Shown here piece by piece: positions 12,203 through 25,059 of a stretch of 64,000 bases of DNA. Made by a program: the position numbers and the translations under genes. The stretch spans positions 21,211,591 through 21,275,590 of the forward strand of contig NC_087176.1 of NCBI RefSeq assembly GCF_035594125.1, read 5' to 3'. Source of the stretch: Scylla paramamosain. Lineage: Eukaryota; Arthropoda; Malacostraca; Decapoda; Portunidae. Under the pieces are notes generated by a model, which was given only the letters and a program-made list of their open reading frames with translations, did no database searches and had not been told where the DNA came from. Position 1 is the stretch's first letter. Every line of letters begins with the position of its first letter.

Positions 12203-13731
12203 ATGGAGAATGGTCATCAGTGGCTTCAGTTGCGAAATATGCGGAGGATGGAGGAGATGGTCAGAGTGAGGCTGAGAAGAGTGAGGCTAAGAAAAGTCAT
12301 TCGGGATCGCAGCAATCCATTTGAAGACCTTGCTGAGGAAGAATTCCTCCAACGATTCAGACTGACCAAGGAGTGTGTGCTCTGTTGCAAAACGTCAGAG
12401 GACACCTTCCCATTGCTGCAGATGCAAGAGGTAGGTACCAGATGTGGAGTACATGTCATTGGTTTCCTGGTGGATGGGATCACTCTTCCAAGTTTGATAT
12501 CAATGCAGTAGCTGGTACATATAAAATCCATTATTACTGGCAGAAGAGCCTGTCAAATGATATTCATTATTTTGTCAGGCCATACTTATCATTTACACAC
12601 TTTTAACAATATACATTATTTAGTAACACTACATGTAATATAGTAGAATATGCATATTCATTTTTTTTTTTTTTTCATAAAAAATGGATGGTCCAGGATG
12701 CTTCTTTTTCTCTTCTGCGATACAGCATATATTCAAAGAATGTTTTGTGGTATACAGTTCAATAAAGTGCTATGGTGTTTAGTTTTATCTCAAAGCATAA
12801 TGAACATAGAGAGACAGCTGTATTACATAATTGCCCTTTCATTTCCCATCAGGTTACCCAATACCACAGCATCTGCAACTCCTTATAACACTGAGATGTA
12901 TGGCCACTGGTGGACACCAACTTACAATCAGTGACTGCTACCAAGTCTCTCAGACAAGTATTAGCAGGTGTATCAGGACAGTGACGCCCATTATTGCTCA
13001 GATGGCAAAGGACTATGTGAAGATGCCAACAGGTATGAATGCAATAAGAGTAATGGAAGGGTTTTTGGAGATTGCCAGAATGCCAGGAATTGTTGGTGCT
13101 ATCGACTGCACAATCCACATTCACATTCTGCGACCAGCTTGTGAGAATCCAGAACTGTACCACAATAGAAAAGGTATCTTCTCCCTTAACTGTCAAGCTG
13201 TATGTGGACCAGATTTAACTTTTTTTAATATTGTTGCGAGATGGTGGGGTAGTGCCCATGACAGCAACATTTTTAACAACAGTTTGTTACGGCATGAATT
13301 TGAGCAAGGCATGCACAAGGGTAAGTTGTTAGGGGACATGGGTTACCCTTGCCGTAGTTATCTGTTTACTCCACTAATGAATCCCAGCAACCAAAGTGAA
13401 ACAGCGTATAATAAGGCACACATTAAAACAAGAAATAAAATAGAATGTGCATTTGGTGTCTTAAAAAGATGCTTTAGTTGCTTGGGCAAGCGTCTTTACA
13501 CGGCTTTAGACACCACAAAAAAACATTATTGTAGCAGCAGTTGTGCTACATATTTTTGCAATTCAGAGTAATGTGCCTCTCCCAAATCATCATCTTGAAT
13601 CAGACGATGCAGATTCGGATGATTCAAATGCAGATGATCATGGTGTTGACCCAGAAACAGCCATTGCTAACAATAATGCAGCACAACAAGCTGAAAGGGC
13701 TAGATATATCAGAACATACTCGTACTTCTGA
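12203..13731 (+). pseudogene. HARBI1-like: HARBI1-like Harbinger transposase, two exons, two frameshifts
   Basis: This is the DDE nuclease (DDE_Tnp_4 type) that cuts and reinserts the element. Exon 1 runs from ATG 12203 to the donor AAGAG|GTAGGT (12430/12431). Exon 2 starts after CCCATCAG at 12853. Catalytic residues visible in exon 2 are the Asp of VGAIDCT, the Asp of GDMGYPC and the Glu of NKIECAFGVLK. Exon 1 contains a -1 shift near 12377-12381: the N-terminal part (NPFEDLAEEEFLQRFRLTKE) is in one frame and the following ALLQNVRGHLPIAADARG in another. Only the second frame splices in phase to YPIPQHLQLL. A second shift after the A7 run near 13522 moves the C-terminus (LHIFAIQSNVPLP..., acidic tail, stop at 13729-13731) out of frame. 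The copy is dead, but the family and the intron are clear. Confidence 0.88.
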
Positions 13732-14660
13732 TAACAGGATGGTTTGATTCTGCCACTCAAATATGGTATCTCCTCCATACTCTTGTATTAACCTCTTTCA
13801 TTACTCCATCCATGTATCTGGTAAACACCCAAGCGGACAGACATCCTTATCTCACACATGCCACACTACCAAATATTACACCAGGTATTCAAGAGCATTC
13901 CCTCTAAACTATATGTGTACATATAACTGATTATAAGTGTTATCCAAAGTAGTATTCAAATATGTACGAATCTAAGGTATTTTTGCTATTTCTTTTTTTT
14001 TATGTGAACTGTTACTCAGAAAAATGTACTTGTAATTCCCATTTCTTACCTTGATGAGTTTGATTTTACTTTGTATACAATATGACTATAAACACTTTGT
14101 TATGAAAATACACTAGTTGCTATACAGTTATGGTAAATGACAACACTAAGTAAAAGATATTTTTCTCAAAAATATAATCACATATTTTATCACCATCGAA
14201 TAGAGTAATCATATTTTACTGCAACAGAAAAGGAAAAATCAATTATATACTGTAGTTTTAGTGTGTGTGTGTGTGTGTGTGTTGTGTGTGTGTGTGTGTA
14301 GTAATAAAACTTCAGTGTTTAACTGTATAGTAATTTATTATCCAATGTAAATAAATATACATATTGAGAAAAAAACAAGATTTTAATGATCTTTACCTCT
14401 ATTTATAAATCACAGTCATATATCACATGAATATGTCTTATTGAAAAAATGCTTTAATGATCACATCACTAATGAAGCACAGAGATTATCTAAGTGTTTG
14501 TACTAAATTGTGGGTGTAAAAAAGGAGACTAGTTATTAATGGCCATTGCCCTTATATAGTAATTATATAATAAATCAGTCCTATATCACATGAGTACATG
14601 AATCCATGTAGTATTTCAAAAAAATATAATGATGATACCTCTCAAACAAAGCACTGAGAT

Positions 14661-14755
<95 letters not shown>

Positions 14756-14824
14756 TGTTTGTACTAAACTGGGTGAGTAAAGAAACTTTGGATCTTGATC
14801 TTACAGCAACACCGCAAAACAAAT
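13732..14824. other. Non-coding spacer between the two Harbinger genes
   Basis: The 1.1-kb spacer between the convergent gene ends is AT-rich. It contains (TG)n at 14261-14302 and (AT)n at 14664-14753. No further ORF is recognisable. Confidence 0.6.
14664..14753. repeat. (AT)n microsatellite
   Basis: An uninterrupted AT run of about 45 units in the spacer between the Harbinger genes. Confidence 0.97.
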
Positions 14825-17800
14825 TTATGCCTGATCATTTCTAGAATTGTCCAAGAAATCTACAAATGCACCTGCATCTGCACGCACATCTTCCAGTGTG
14901 TCTCCAACTCTTGAATGTATAGAAGACATAATTTTCATTGCTTGGCATAAACAGTCCCCTTCAATCTTTTTATTTTCTAAGTTTTGTTTATGAATTTGCA
15001 TCACTATTTCATGTTCTTCCTTTTGAAACTTTGACAACATTTCATAGGACTCTCTGCCAACACTGTCTTCCACTTGCCTTTTCTTTGCTTTAAACTTTTT
15101 CCCACTCACTTTTCCTCTCGCACTGGAAGACTGTATTGGTGACAATTCACTTGGAAAGGTAACTGGTACCGATGCCAAAACAGAGGTGGAAGGAAGAGGT
15201 GTGCTACAAATTGAAGCTACTGTTGCAAATTGAAGCTACTGTACATCAACAGAGGTTGAAGGAAGTGGTGTACAGTGGTTGGAGGAGCTTGAGGATGACA
15301 CTACAGTTCCATGAACATCCTTAGAAGTTAAAGAAAGAGGTGTGCGGTGGATGGCAGGACTGTAGAGCAAAGCTGCAGTTCCCGATGACTCAACAAAAGA
15401 GGTGCAAGCAGCAGGTGCACTATCATTTCCTCTGGCAGGCATGAGCGAAATAGGCACTGAGCGTGCTGTGGATGGCTGTTCAGTCATGGCCATCGGCTCA
15501 TCCAACTGCTCTCCCTTCTCATTAATAACAACGACAGTGACATCTGTGAACAAACAAATAACATTAATGAAAGTAACAGTATGGTTGTTTACAGTATAGT
15601 GTTTAAGTATATGAATGGATTGCCTCTTCCATTGAACGAGTAATATAGTTACAAGGTACATAATAATGTTCAACCCTCTCTAAGCAAGATGAACTTAAAT
15701 TGGTTTCTGGTCAATACAGATTTTCTAAGGCCTTGACAGATCTATTACAAGCCAGAAATTTCTGCTTTATCTGGAATTTGTCAAGTCTGGGTGGGTCTTC
15801 TGTCAGACAGATTCCATGTAAACCAAAGTAGGTCCGTCATATCAGGGTATTTTCTGTGCATGCACACCATTTTTTCAAGGAAGCTCTTAAGGCAAGTTTA
15901 CATGAAAACACCAATTTTGTCTACAGAATAGTTGGTCTCTATGCTACAAAACAGTTTAGAGTCGTCTGAGTATGCTGCATGACCATGTGGTGAAATATTT
16001 TGCTGGATTAAGCCAAACCAAAGAGTCCCATGATATTAATCAAGTATAGATGAAAACTGGGTTAAGAACAAGAAAATTATTGGAACCACTGCTCCAAAGT
16101 GATGAATAATTTGCAAAAATAAGGATGGCATCAGAAATATTTGCAAGTCTGAATATACTAGAACTCAATATCACATTTAAGAACAGAAATGTGATATGTA
16201 AAACAGAAAATTTATTACTTAATGGAACCAACCTGTTGGCCATGTCACTGTCACTGTGGTTTGGGTCCGGTTCTAGCTCGTCTGCGATGAGAGCAAGGAT
16301 TTTCTCCAATACAGGGTCTGGCTTGACAACTGGACTTAGAGGACCACCTCCTGTTCAACACAGTTTTTTCCTCTGGTCACTAACAAACTTCTTGGCCCTG
16401 AAATTATTTCACATCATTAGGCATAAAAAAGTTACATATTTTCATTTATTTTTCCTGCACTGCACAGTACAAGAAAGATACCATACCATAATTTCATATT
16501 AATAAATTATCATCTATAAAAGCTACATAAACAAAAATTAAAGAAATATTGTAGCCTAATTGCTGTTGTTCTTATGAAGAATGGTAAGAACTAATAAATT
16601 TCAGGATAAAACTATAGAATAACACTTCCTCTCTAATCATTAAAAAACAATGAAAGATTATAGAAACATTACTGGTCAGCATTGTCTGTGATGTTTTAAA
16701 GTGGGGAGCACTTGTTGTGAGGTTTGGTCAGCTTTGGATAGGATGGGATAGGTTTGATTAGATTAGGTTAGGTTAGGTTAGGTTAGGCTAGGCTAGGCTA
16801 GGTTAGGTTTGGTTAGATTATGTTAGGTAAATAAGTCACAGACAAACCTAACCTAATTCAATCTGATATAACCTAATCTAAACTAAAATAAAGTAACCTA
16901 ACCAAACTTATCCTGTCCTATATGGCTTATGTGAGGTTAGGTTAGGTTACTTAAGTTTAAATTAGATTAGGTAACACTCACAGACCAACCTAACCAAACT
17001 TAATCAAGCCTAACTTAATTCAATGTTATGTAACCTCACAAGAGCTGTCCACCCTCACAACATCACAGACATGTTATATTATAATTATATATTGGGTACT
17101 CTAGCTCCTTGCATGGTTCTCTTAGTGTTTGGAGAGGTGCTAATACTATAGTTTCACAAAATAATCAAATGCATATTTCTAAGAAAACTTTAAATCATTC
17201 ATGCAAAGTACTAGGGTAAAGGCAATTAGAGACTTAATATTCTGTCTGTCAGGAGAGGGTAGTTGAGATAAGGAAGCAACTGGAGGATTCAATTGAGATG
17301 GAGAAAGTGGAGTGACATTATATTATTTTTAATGGTGACTTTTACCTGTCTACAGAACAGTAGGTTGACTTTTTTACCACACACATTTCCCTTGACTTCT
17401 AAACCCTGTCCTTCTTAGAAACAATCTTAGATGGGTAGATTGTAAAATTCTTAATGTTTTACAAAGGTACTCATTAATAAACTACAACAAGAACAATTAT
17501 TATTATGTACCAATTACCCAACAGAAATCCTCTTTACCGGTAAGTGGTAACTAACAGTAACATTAATTTAACCTGATAACACTGACATTTAACTAATTTT
17601 TCATCTCATAATTACTTTCTACCGTAGGAGTGTGGAAAAGTAAACTTGCTAATTACCAAACGACATTTTAAAACCAACATACTAACCTTGATCTCATGTT
17701 TTCCTAAATCTTCTTAATCTGTTTTACAGTCCTCTGCGGCCCCAGACCACTGGCAGCAAGAGAGTTCGTGATCTCCTCCCATACTCTTGCCTTGACCGGT

Positions 17801-17926
17801 ATAATGCGGGCGTTGGTCACGGTTGGTGGCTTTGCTGAGGAGAACACCTCTTCTTTCATTGATTAAGTCTAATAGAAGTATCCTCTCCTCTTCTCCCATG
17901 TGCTGCATTCGTTCACTTCGCAACAT
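14825..17926 (-). pseudogene. Myb/SANT-like protein of the Harbinger element, broken
   Basis: This is the DNA-binding partner that accompanies Harbinger transposases. Exon 1 (17926-17687) begins at ATG 17926 and encodes the helix ERILLLDLINERRGVL. After HYTGQGK the frame shifts; the other frame continues with WEEITNSLAASGLGPQRTVK, and a TAG then replaces the expected Trp after QIKKI. The donor is ATCAAG|GTTAGT. Exon 2 (16397-16233; acceptor ATTTCAG, donor CAACAG|GTTGGT) contains AKKFVSDQRKK, an in-frame TGA, then the acidic EKILALIADELEPDPNHSDS. Exon 3 (15543-14825, acceptor TTCACAG) is Ser/Thr/Pro-rich, has a TAG at 15238 next to a 19-bp duplication, and ends in a charged coiled-coil-like stretch. 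Exon 2 and exon 3 do not join in phase, so a small exon may be missing from my model. At least four disabling lesions are visible. Confidence 0.8.
16683..17071. mobile_element. Foldback/MITE-like element with TTAGG-like interior
   Basis: The ends are 13-bp perfect inverted repeats: TGTCTGTGATGTT at 16683-16695 and its complement at 17059-17071. Imperfect complementarity extends inward through GGGGAGCACTTGTTGTGAGG. The interior contains GGTTA/GGCTA pentamers (about 16762-16815) on the left and the complementary CCTAA-type sequence on the right, so the whole 389 bp can fold back. It lies in the first intron of the Myb/SANT-like pseudogene. Confidence 0.75.
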
Positions 17927-18486
17927 TTTTGCAAGAGAACATAAAGTTCATTCATCTGCAGCGGGTTGGGAGATGTTCGATTTGTCACTGCGACTTGGCT
18001 ATGTAACATGTTCGTATAATATTCAAACAACCTACTATTTTATGTGTACATGATACTATATCACATATTTTATGCTAGTATATATGTTTTGATGAAAAAT
18101 TAGCTGAAAATTCTCCGCAATAAACAATAAAAAATGAACAAGTTGACATATCCGAACACAACCAAACTTTCAGAAATGCCACTCTATGCGCATACATAAA
18201 CAGAGCGACCACACAACCTTTCAAGGGCTGCCAACTGTGAAAGTAAGGGAGCGGGTGGTTGAGTGAGTGTTTAACGCTAAGGCAAATTTGACTTCACTCA
18301 CGTTAGGGTTAGTGAGAGTGCGAGGGTTAAGGGACCATTTGAGTGTTGTTTTAAGCTATTTTAAGCTATCAGTTTTTGACCACTGCTTTGACCCTTTTAT
18401 GGGACTGGCATTTCAGTGGGCATTTTTTTTTTATTGGATTTTTGTTGCCCTTGGTCAGTGTCCTTTCTACATAAAAAAAAAAAAAA

Positions 18487-18719
18487 GACAAAGCCACACG
18501 CCTTGCACAGGTACCCTTGGATGACTACTCTCACTTCTCAAGGAAAAGGTTAAGCTCCTATCAACCGTTTAAGATCAGCCATATACTCGTATCTCAACTG
18601 ATACTAGAATCACAAACACTGAAGACCTGTGTACAGTCAGCTCTTTCAATTAGCACAATTCACAAGGTCAAAAAGGGTAACACTTCCTCTAACCGCATGA
18701 GACCAGCTGCTTCAGCCAG
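18487..18719. other. Flank between LINE copy A and a diverged tandem repeat
   Basis: Host flank after the LINE poly(A). No gene is recognised. Confidence 0.4.
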
Positions 18720-19015
18720 TATATTCAGACACATTGGCATCAGAAGGCAATATTCCCTCTACCAACAAGCGGTACAACAAGTTTCTGTTATTAGCACACA
18801 AAGCTTCACTGGATGCACATGGGTTAGATACTCTTGCATTACCCAGCCGCACTCCTTCCACCAGCAGAAGGTGATACCACAGTTCCACAGTTAAGTACAT
18901 AAAGCTTGACTGGCACTAAATGCTTAGATACACTGTCATTGCGCTACCAAGCTACACTCCCTCCATCACAACAGTACAAGGTGCCACCACAGTTCCTACC
19001 ATCAGTGCAAGACGC
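18720..19015. repeat. Diverged tandem repeat, about 3 units of roughly 101 bp
   Basis: Three related units begin near 18723 (TTCAGACACATTGGC), 18823 (GTTAGATACTCTTGC) and 18925 (CTTAGATACACTGTC). Each contains a CTCCNTCCACCA-like block and AAGGTGNNACCACAGTTCC. Units are clearly diverged, so this is an old duplication. It lies immediately downstream of the F5/8C exons on their strand, probably in an intron. Confidence 0.6.
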
Positions 19016-19041
19016 TCTCCCTGGCTTACCTTGTCGCTCAC

Positions 19042-19556
19042 CTTAGTATCGAGGTGGTTGCCGTCTTTGTAGGTGAACCAAACCTTGGAGTCGTTGCAAT
19101 GGGTGAATGTGTAGGCCTTCACCCAATGTTTGCGGTCCGTGTCCCCTCGGCCTCGCGTCACCACACCGGTCATCAAGTGTGGCGGTCCCAAGTCCCACTG
19201 AAGTCACTGGTGTTTTGCAAGGGATGGAGAGAGCAGATTAAGTCTCGATTATAGTTGAGAATGCTGGCAAGGGTTACAGCCCACGGGATTTGGGAGAAAG
19301 GTTGTTGATAAGGTAGGTAAGAATAAAAGAACATAGTAAGATACAAGCAAGAACACAAGGGAAACAGCAAGAAGCCAGGAGGCACACACTTGGCAGTCCT
19401 CACACAAAGCATACCTACAGTAAGTAAGTGCACCTATCATTCCTATCCATAAATTTGTCTAGTCTCTTAAAAGCTTCCTATTAATTTTGGTTACTGAGTC
19501 ACATCATTGTTACTTCTTTGAGGATGAGATGCGTTTTTCTCTTTTCTTTGTTTCTA

Positions 19557-19598
<42 letters not shown>

Positions 19599-19821
19599 TT
19601 CATCTACAGCCTTCAGAATCCCGTGCTAAGTTCATGATTACCTTCCCGCAGAGAGCTTAGCAAGTGTCTTTACTTACCATCCTTCCTGCGAGCACACCAA
19701 GCGCGATGGGAGTTAGGCGCCGCGTCCTCCCTGGGCTGGCACGATTTGCTGCGGCGCCAAGGCTTGTGGCAGCTAGCGGTGAGCTGCACGTCCACGCCCT
19801 CACTGATCACTGTTTTGCACT
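19042..19821 (-). CDS. F5/8 type C (discoidin) domain protein, two exons of a larger gene
   Basis: F5/8C domains are extracellular beta-barrel modules that bind lipids, glycans or proteins. Exon A is 19821-19678 (acceptor TCGTGTCGCAG, donor GGATG|GTAAGT). It encodes a Cys-containing start (AECKTVISEG, VDVQLTASCHKPW) and ends in AWCARRKDG. Exon B is 19197-19042 (acceptor GTGACTTCAG, donor ACTAAG|GTGAGC, or 12 bp later GACAAG|GTAAGC). It carries the family hallmarks WDLGPPHLMTGVVTRGRGD, HWVKAYTF and NDSKVWFTYKDGNH. The 480-bp intron contains (GT)n and a CR1 fragment. Oddity: exon A ends in phase 1 but exon B begins in phase 0, so a micro-exon or an indel is implied. The remainder of the domain and protein is not recognisable in the window. 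The domain call is firm; the exact gene is unknown. Confidence 0.65.
19321..19508 (-). mobile_element. CR1-like LINE 3'-end fragment (intronic)
   Basis: Read on the minus strand, this stretch aligns by eye with the last codons and 3' UTR of the CR1 at 32962-36279. Matches include the ACTAGACAAATTTATGGAT segment, the GGACTGCCA..GTGTG..CCT segment and a TTCTT/TATGTTCTT end. It is more diverged than the copy at 62020. Confidence 0.7.
19557..19595. repeat. (GT)n microsatellite
   Basis: Short GT array inside the F5/8C intron. Confidence 0.95.
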
Positions 19822-19974
19822 CTGCGACACGAAAGCAAAACACGCTTAGTTGACTGATTACATGATATTGCGTAGTGCTGCGACAATATGAGAGAGAGAG
19901 AGAGAGAAAGGCGGGGAATGGACACATTCTGCCTTAATCCTTAATCTATAAGCGATAACTTAAGTTTTTCTCCC

Positions 19975-19976
<2 letters not shown>

Positions 19977-20047
<71 letters not shown>

Positions 20048-20106
20048 CATTTTTTACTGATCATGAATTAATAAATTTATGATACTATACTTCATTCCGT
20101 CCGTTT

Positions 20107-20196
<90 letters not shown>
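19977..20196. repeat. (GT)n and (TC)n arrays
   Basis: A 69-bp GT array and an 87-bp TC array separated by 64 bp of AT-rich sequence. Confidence 0.95.
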
Positions 20197-20197
<1 letters not shown>

Positions 20198-21517
20198 AGT
20201 GGCAAGTAATGTGCCTGCGCAGATACTACGTGATCAAATCTTACGCTACCTTTCTTTCCAGATCTCCATCCCTCTCAGAAAGAATAAGATGAGAATCACA
20301 TTTATTTAAAGCACAAGGAAACAATTGGTTGGAGCAAATTTAAGCCGTGACCAAGAGGCAGCTCAGTTGTTCGGTGAAAGTTGTTTTAAGCTTCAGTCAA
20401 CAAGTTGACCTCCACCATGTGCCCTTTACTTATATTGTTGTTTATTTCCTTATATCAACAAATACTCGTAAATATGGAATGTCCTGCTCTCGCAAGCTGT
20501 AACAAAGCACCCCATCGCTGCTGAGTTCCCGTGACGCGTGTCTTGTCTACGACCATTTGTGATGGCATTATGAATCTTGCCTGTATGTGCAAGGAATTAG
20601 TACAAAGATGGATGTAGTCTGGTAATGGTGAAATGCTGTCTACAGAATATAGTTATGTGGAGTTTGGATATAAGTTCTTTGACTTGGTGAGTGGTAGATC
20701 TGTAAACTGGAATAACTCATTATCACTCAAGCAATAGACAGATGCATTGGTTATCACCAGTGAATATCAGTTAATTATATCTATGAAAATATACAAAAAA
20801 TAGGAGCTTCGAAACGACACTGCAGAATTAGATGCAGAATGTCGTTCAGAAAGTCTCCCCCAGGAGCAGCGCAGTCGGCGCGTCTCAGCATACACACAAG
20901 AAGAACCCAACATATACAGCGGTTGTAATTCTTTTGATGAGGAAGGGATGTTGGTCAAGGGTAACCCGAATGTATTATTGCTTCACAATAAATGAAGAGA
21001 GAAAAAAAAAATTCGAGTACGACTTAAAGTTTTTGTGGTAACAAGATCCATCGGTAAAATGTCCCACAGAGACAGTAACACCACTAAGTACTAACCACGG
21101 CAAGACAACACGTGTACTCTACTTGCACAAGGCTGTCATTCCTCTTATCCCCGCCTCTTTATCTTAAATGCAAACAAAAAGTAAAAGAACAAAAACAGAT
21201 TGCACGGTATGGGAGACAACGCGCGGAAACAGAAATACGTGTTCATGTCCAGACAGCAATTTCAAAGCAATCCCGAGGAAAGACTCCAGTGTTGGCCTGG
21301 TACAACAAGCCCACGTGTGACTGGACTGGTTTGGACAATGCAAAAATTACATTCGGATAAAATAACCGACTTGAAACTCATGTAAAGTGCATGAGTTACT
21401 CTTTTTCTTTCCTTTTAAGAGTCTTCAGTCACAGCATAATGAATGTAATGCTTCACACTGCCTTGCTCCTTGAGGCTATTTACAAATTTCCAAAACGAGG
21501 GTACAAGTAGTCTATCT

Positions 21518-21519
<2 letters not shown>

Positions 21520-21604
<85 letters not shown>
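21520..21604. repeat. (TC)n microsatellite
   Basis: An uninterrupted TC run of about 42 units. Confidence 0.97.
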
Positions 21605-21606
<2 letters not shown>

Positions 21607-21872
21607 TATAGCCAATACCTCCTCATTAGAAATTCAGTAAGCTAGGAGTGTGGCATATCATGCAGATCTACCTAGAGGTGCTTGCCTTGATTGACACCTG
21701 ACTATCTCGGAGAAGGTTACGAAACCAAATGACAAAAATGCTAAGCCGCAGCAAATCAGCTGGAGCGAACTTAACAATGTACGTCACATGACAAACACAG
21801 GCACTTTGGCACAAATAAACGCACATTTTCAATTAATATTTGTGACCATTAACTTGAATTATTGTTTTTATC

Positions 21873-22040
<168 letters not shown>

Positions 22041-23296
22041 AGCCTGGGCAGAGAAGGGGGATAGTGTAGATAAGGGAAGGGGGAGGCGTGGTCAAGGCAG
22101 CACGTTAGCCCCAAGGAACACCACACTCCATACACTTTTCCTGTTCTCCTTCGTGCGTCTCTAAATGTTTCACTGTTACTCCTTCCGGGTTAACATTTTC
22201 AGGACTTCTGATCATGATTACTGATTTACGTGGGCTTTTAATTATTCTCGTTTTAATAACGTGGGCGTAGCTCAATTAGTCCCAGCCCTAATGGAAATTG
22301 TTTTACGCCACCGGCTGGGAGTATACCAACGATCTTGTCACAGGCTTACCACACCATCCTTTGGTGTTACCAAAGGTGAACAAAGCGAAAGTAAAATGTG
22401 ATTAGAGTTTGCTGCCTCATGAACTGTATTTCAGCCAGATAATAAGAATACTGAGAAGAGTCTTGATGGCAGTAAGGTTTTGATGTTCGCTCATTAGGTG
22501 TGAGGCGCTTTACTTGTAGTGATACACCTCGCTCATCAAGCATACGAGTACGTGTTGTTAAAGGACACACTGTGTACACGCTCTCTTACATGAGTACAAA
22601 AGTTTATCCTCCAGCTGAACACCTCACAAAGAAAACACAAAGACATCTTATACAGTACTGTGAAAAACCTGGCCAGAATTCCTTCCCTCACGTATGTCTC
22701 ACCTCGCTGTATGCGTATCGATAATTTCTTCACGGAGTTGAAATCTCTCGTCGTTCTTTTTGCCCGCTTCCAACTTTAATGTGCCTACCAGGTCAGGTTC
22801 ACGTTACTGCTTCATAAAAACCCCATTCGAATTGAGTGTCTGTTTTGCCATCCAATCCTCTGACACTGGAGGATCACTGGACGGTCACAACACGGAGTAT
22901 TTGGGCTCCATCTAAGTCTCAAGTCTCTCTGGCGCTGCGTCGTAGTTTCCTTGACAGTACTTGGATGTTCAAATTAAGATACACTATGCTAATGCGGACT
23001 GCTGCCGGGGGAACTTCGAAGCAGCTGTATATGCATTCATATAAAACAAAATGTGCTTGAATGAGAACCAAGGAGGAATAAACTGGGAAAGAGATAATAA
23101 TGTTAGGTAAAGCATGAAAACATAAGAAGTAAGCACATTAAGTTCGGAAAAAGAAAATTCACTACAACTTTTTGGTTAAGAATGATAGGGCACAATGATA
23201 TGTAATACTTTTCTTCTTCATACAAATGGATAAGGTATTTTGCTTACCGAGTCCATGAACCTTTTCCAAAATATATTACGCACTATTAGATTTCAC

Positions 23297-23301
<5 letters not shown>

Positions 23302-23387
<86 letters not shown>
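23302..23387. repeat. (TC)n microsatellite
   Basis: TC array ending 14 bp before a possible acceptor at 23401, so it could act as an extreme polypyrimidine tract. Confidence 0.96.
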
Positions 23388-23392
<5 letters not shown>

Positions 23393-23401
23393 TCCCCTCA
23401 G

Positions 23402-23556
23402 CACCCAGACACAGTAGCTCCTCTCACCGCTGCCCGGTCCTTCACCTCCACCTGCATCACCTCCAAAAGGCATATTTCTGAACCTGGGCAGGGTAGTATC
23501 ATAACTCTTCCTGACACAAAAAACAGTCTTGCGGAGTGTACCCAAATGGACGGAAG
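23402..23556 (+). CDS. Possible internal exon, unidentified
   Basis: A 155-bp segment is bordered by ACTCCCCTCAG on the left and GGAAG|GTAAGA on the right, both good splice-site matches. One frame is open throughout (starting HPDTVAPLTAARSF, ending CTQMDGR). I recognise no domain, and no second exon was found, so this is only a splice-signal-based suggestion. The (TC)n array just upstream makes a chance acceptor match likelier than usual. Confidence 0.22.
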
Positions 23557-23674
23557 GTAAGAAATTAGTATCATGAATTCAGTGAGGGGAGAGCGTGACG
23601 AAAAACAATTAATTGGAGTACAAAAATTCCTAGGGTTCGAAGTCATGGATATTTCAGGAACTAAGACATATGTG

Positions 23675-23717
<43 letters not shown>

Positions 23718-23971
23718 GACGTTCTTGAAGGAGGGTCTCACTAGGCAAGGCTACACGAGAAGCTGCTCACTGTCTTAGATACAGCAGAACACTAATGCCT
23801 TTATCACGGATGCTGCACATTTAATTTGTCATCAGTGTAATCGTTTAGACCCATTTACGTGCGTGCGTGTCTGAGTGGTTATTTACTCACTTGACTAATG
23901 TGTGTGTGTGTGTGTTTTTTTTTTTCTCAAGCTATCATTTCCTATGAATTAGGATAATATGAGTACGTTTG

Positions 23972-25059
<1,088 letters not shown>

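Noticed and set aside
16762..16990. Telomere or subtelomere from TTAGG-like repeats
   Set aside because: The pentamers are few, degenerate and in both orientations between inverted ends, so they are part of a foldback element.
22262..22330. tRNA-like A box (TAGCTCAATTAGT)
   Set aside because: There is no matching B box at the right distance and no cloverleaf. It is a chance match.
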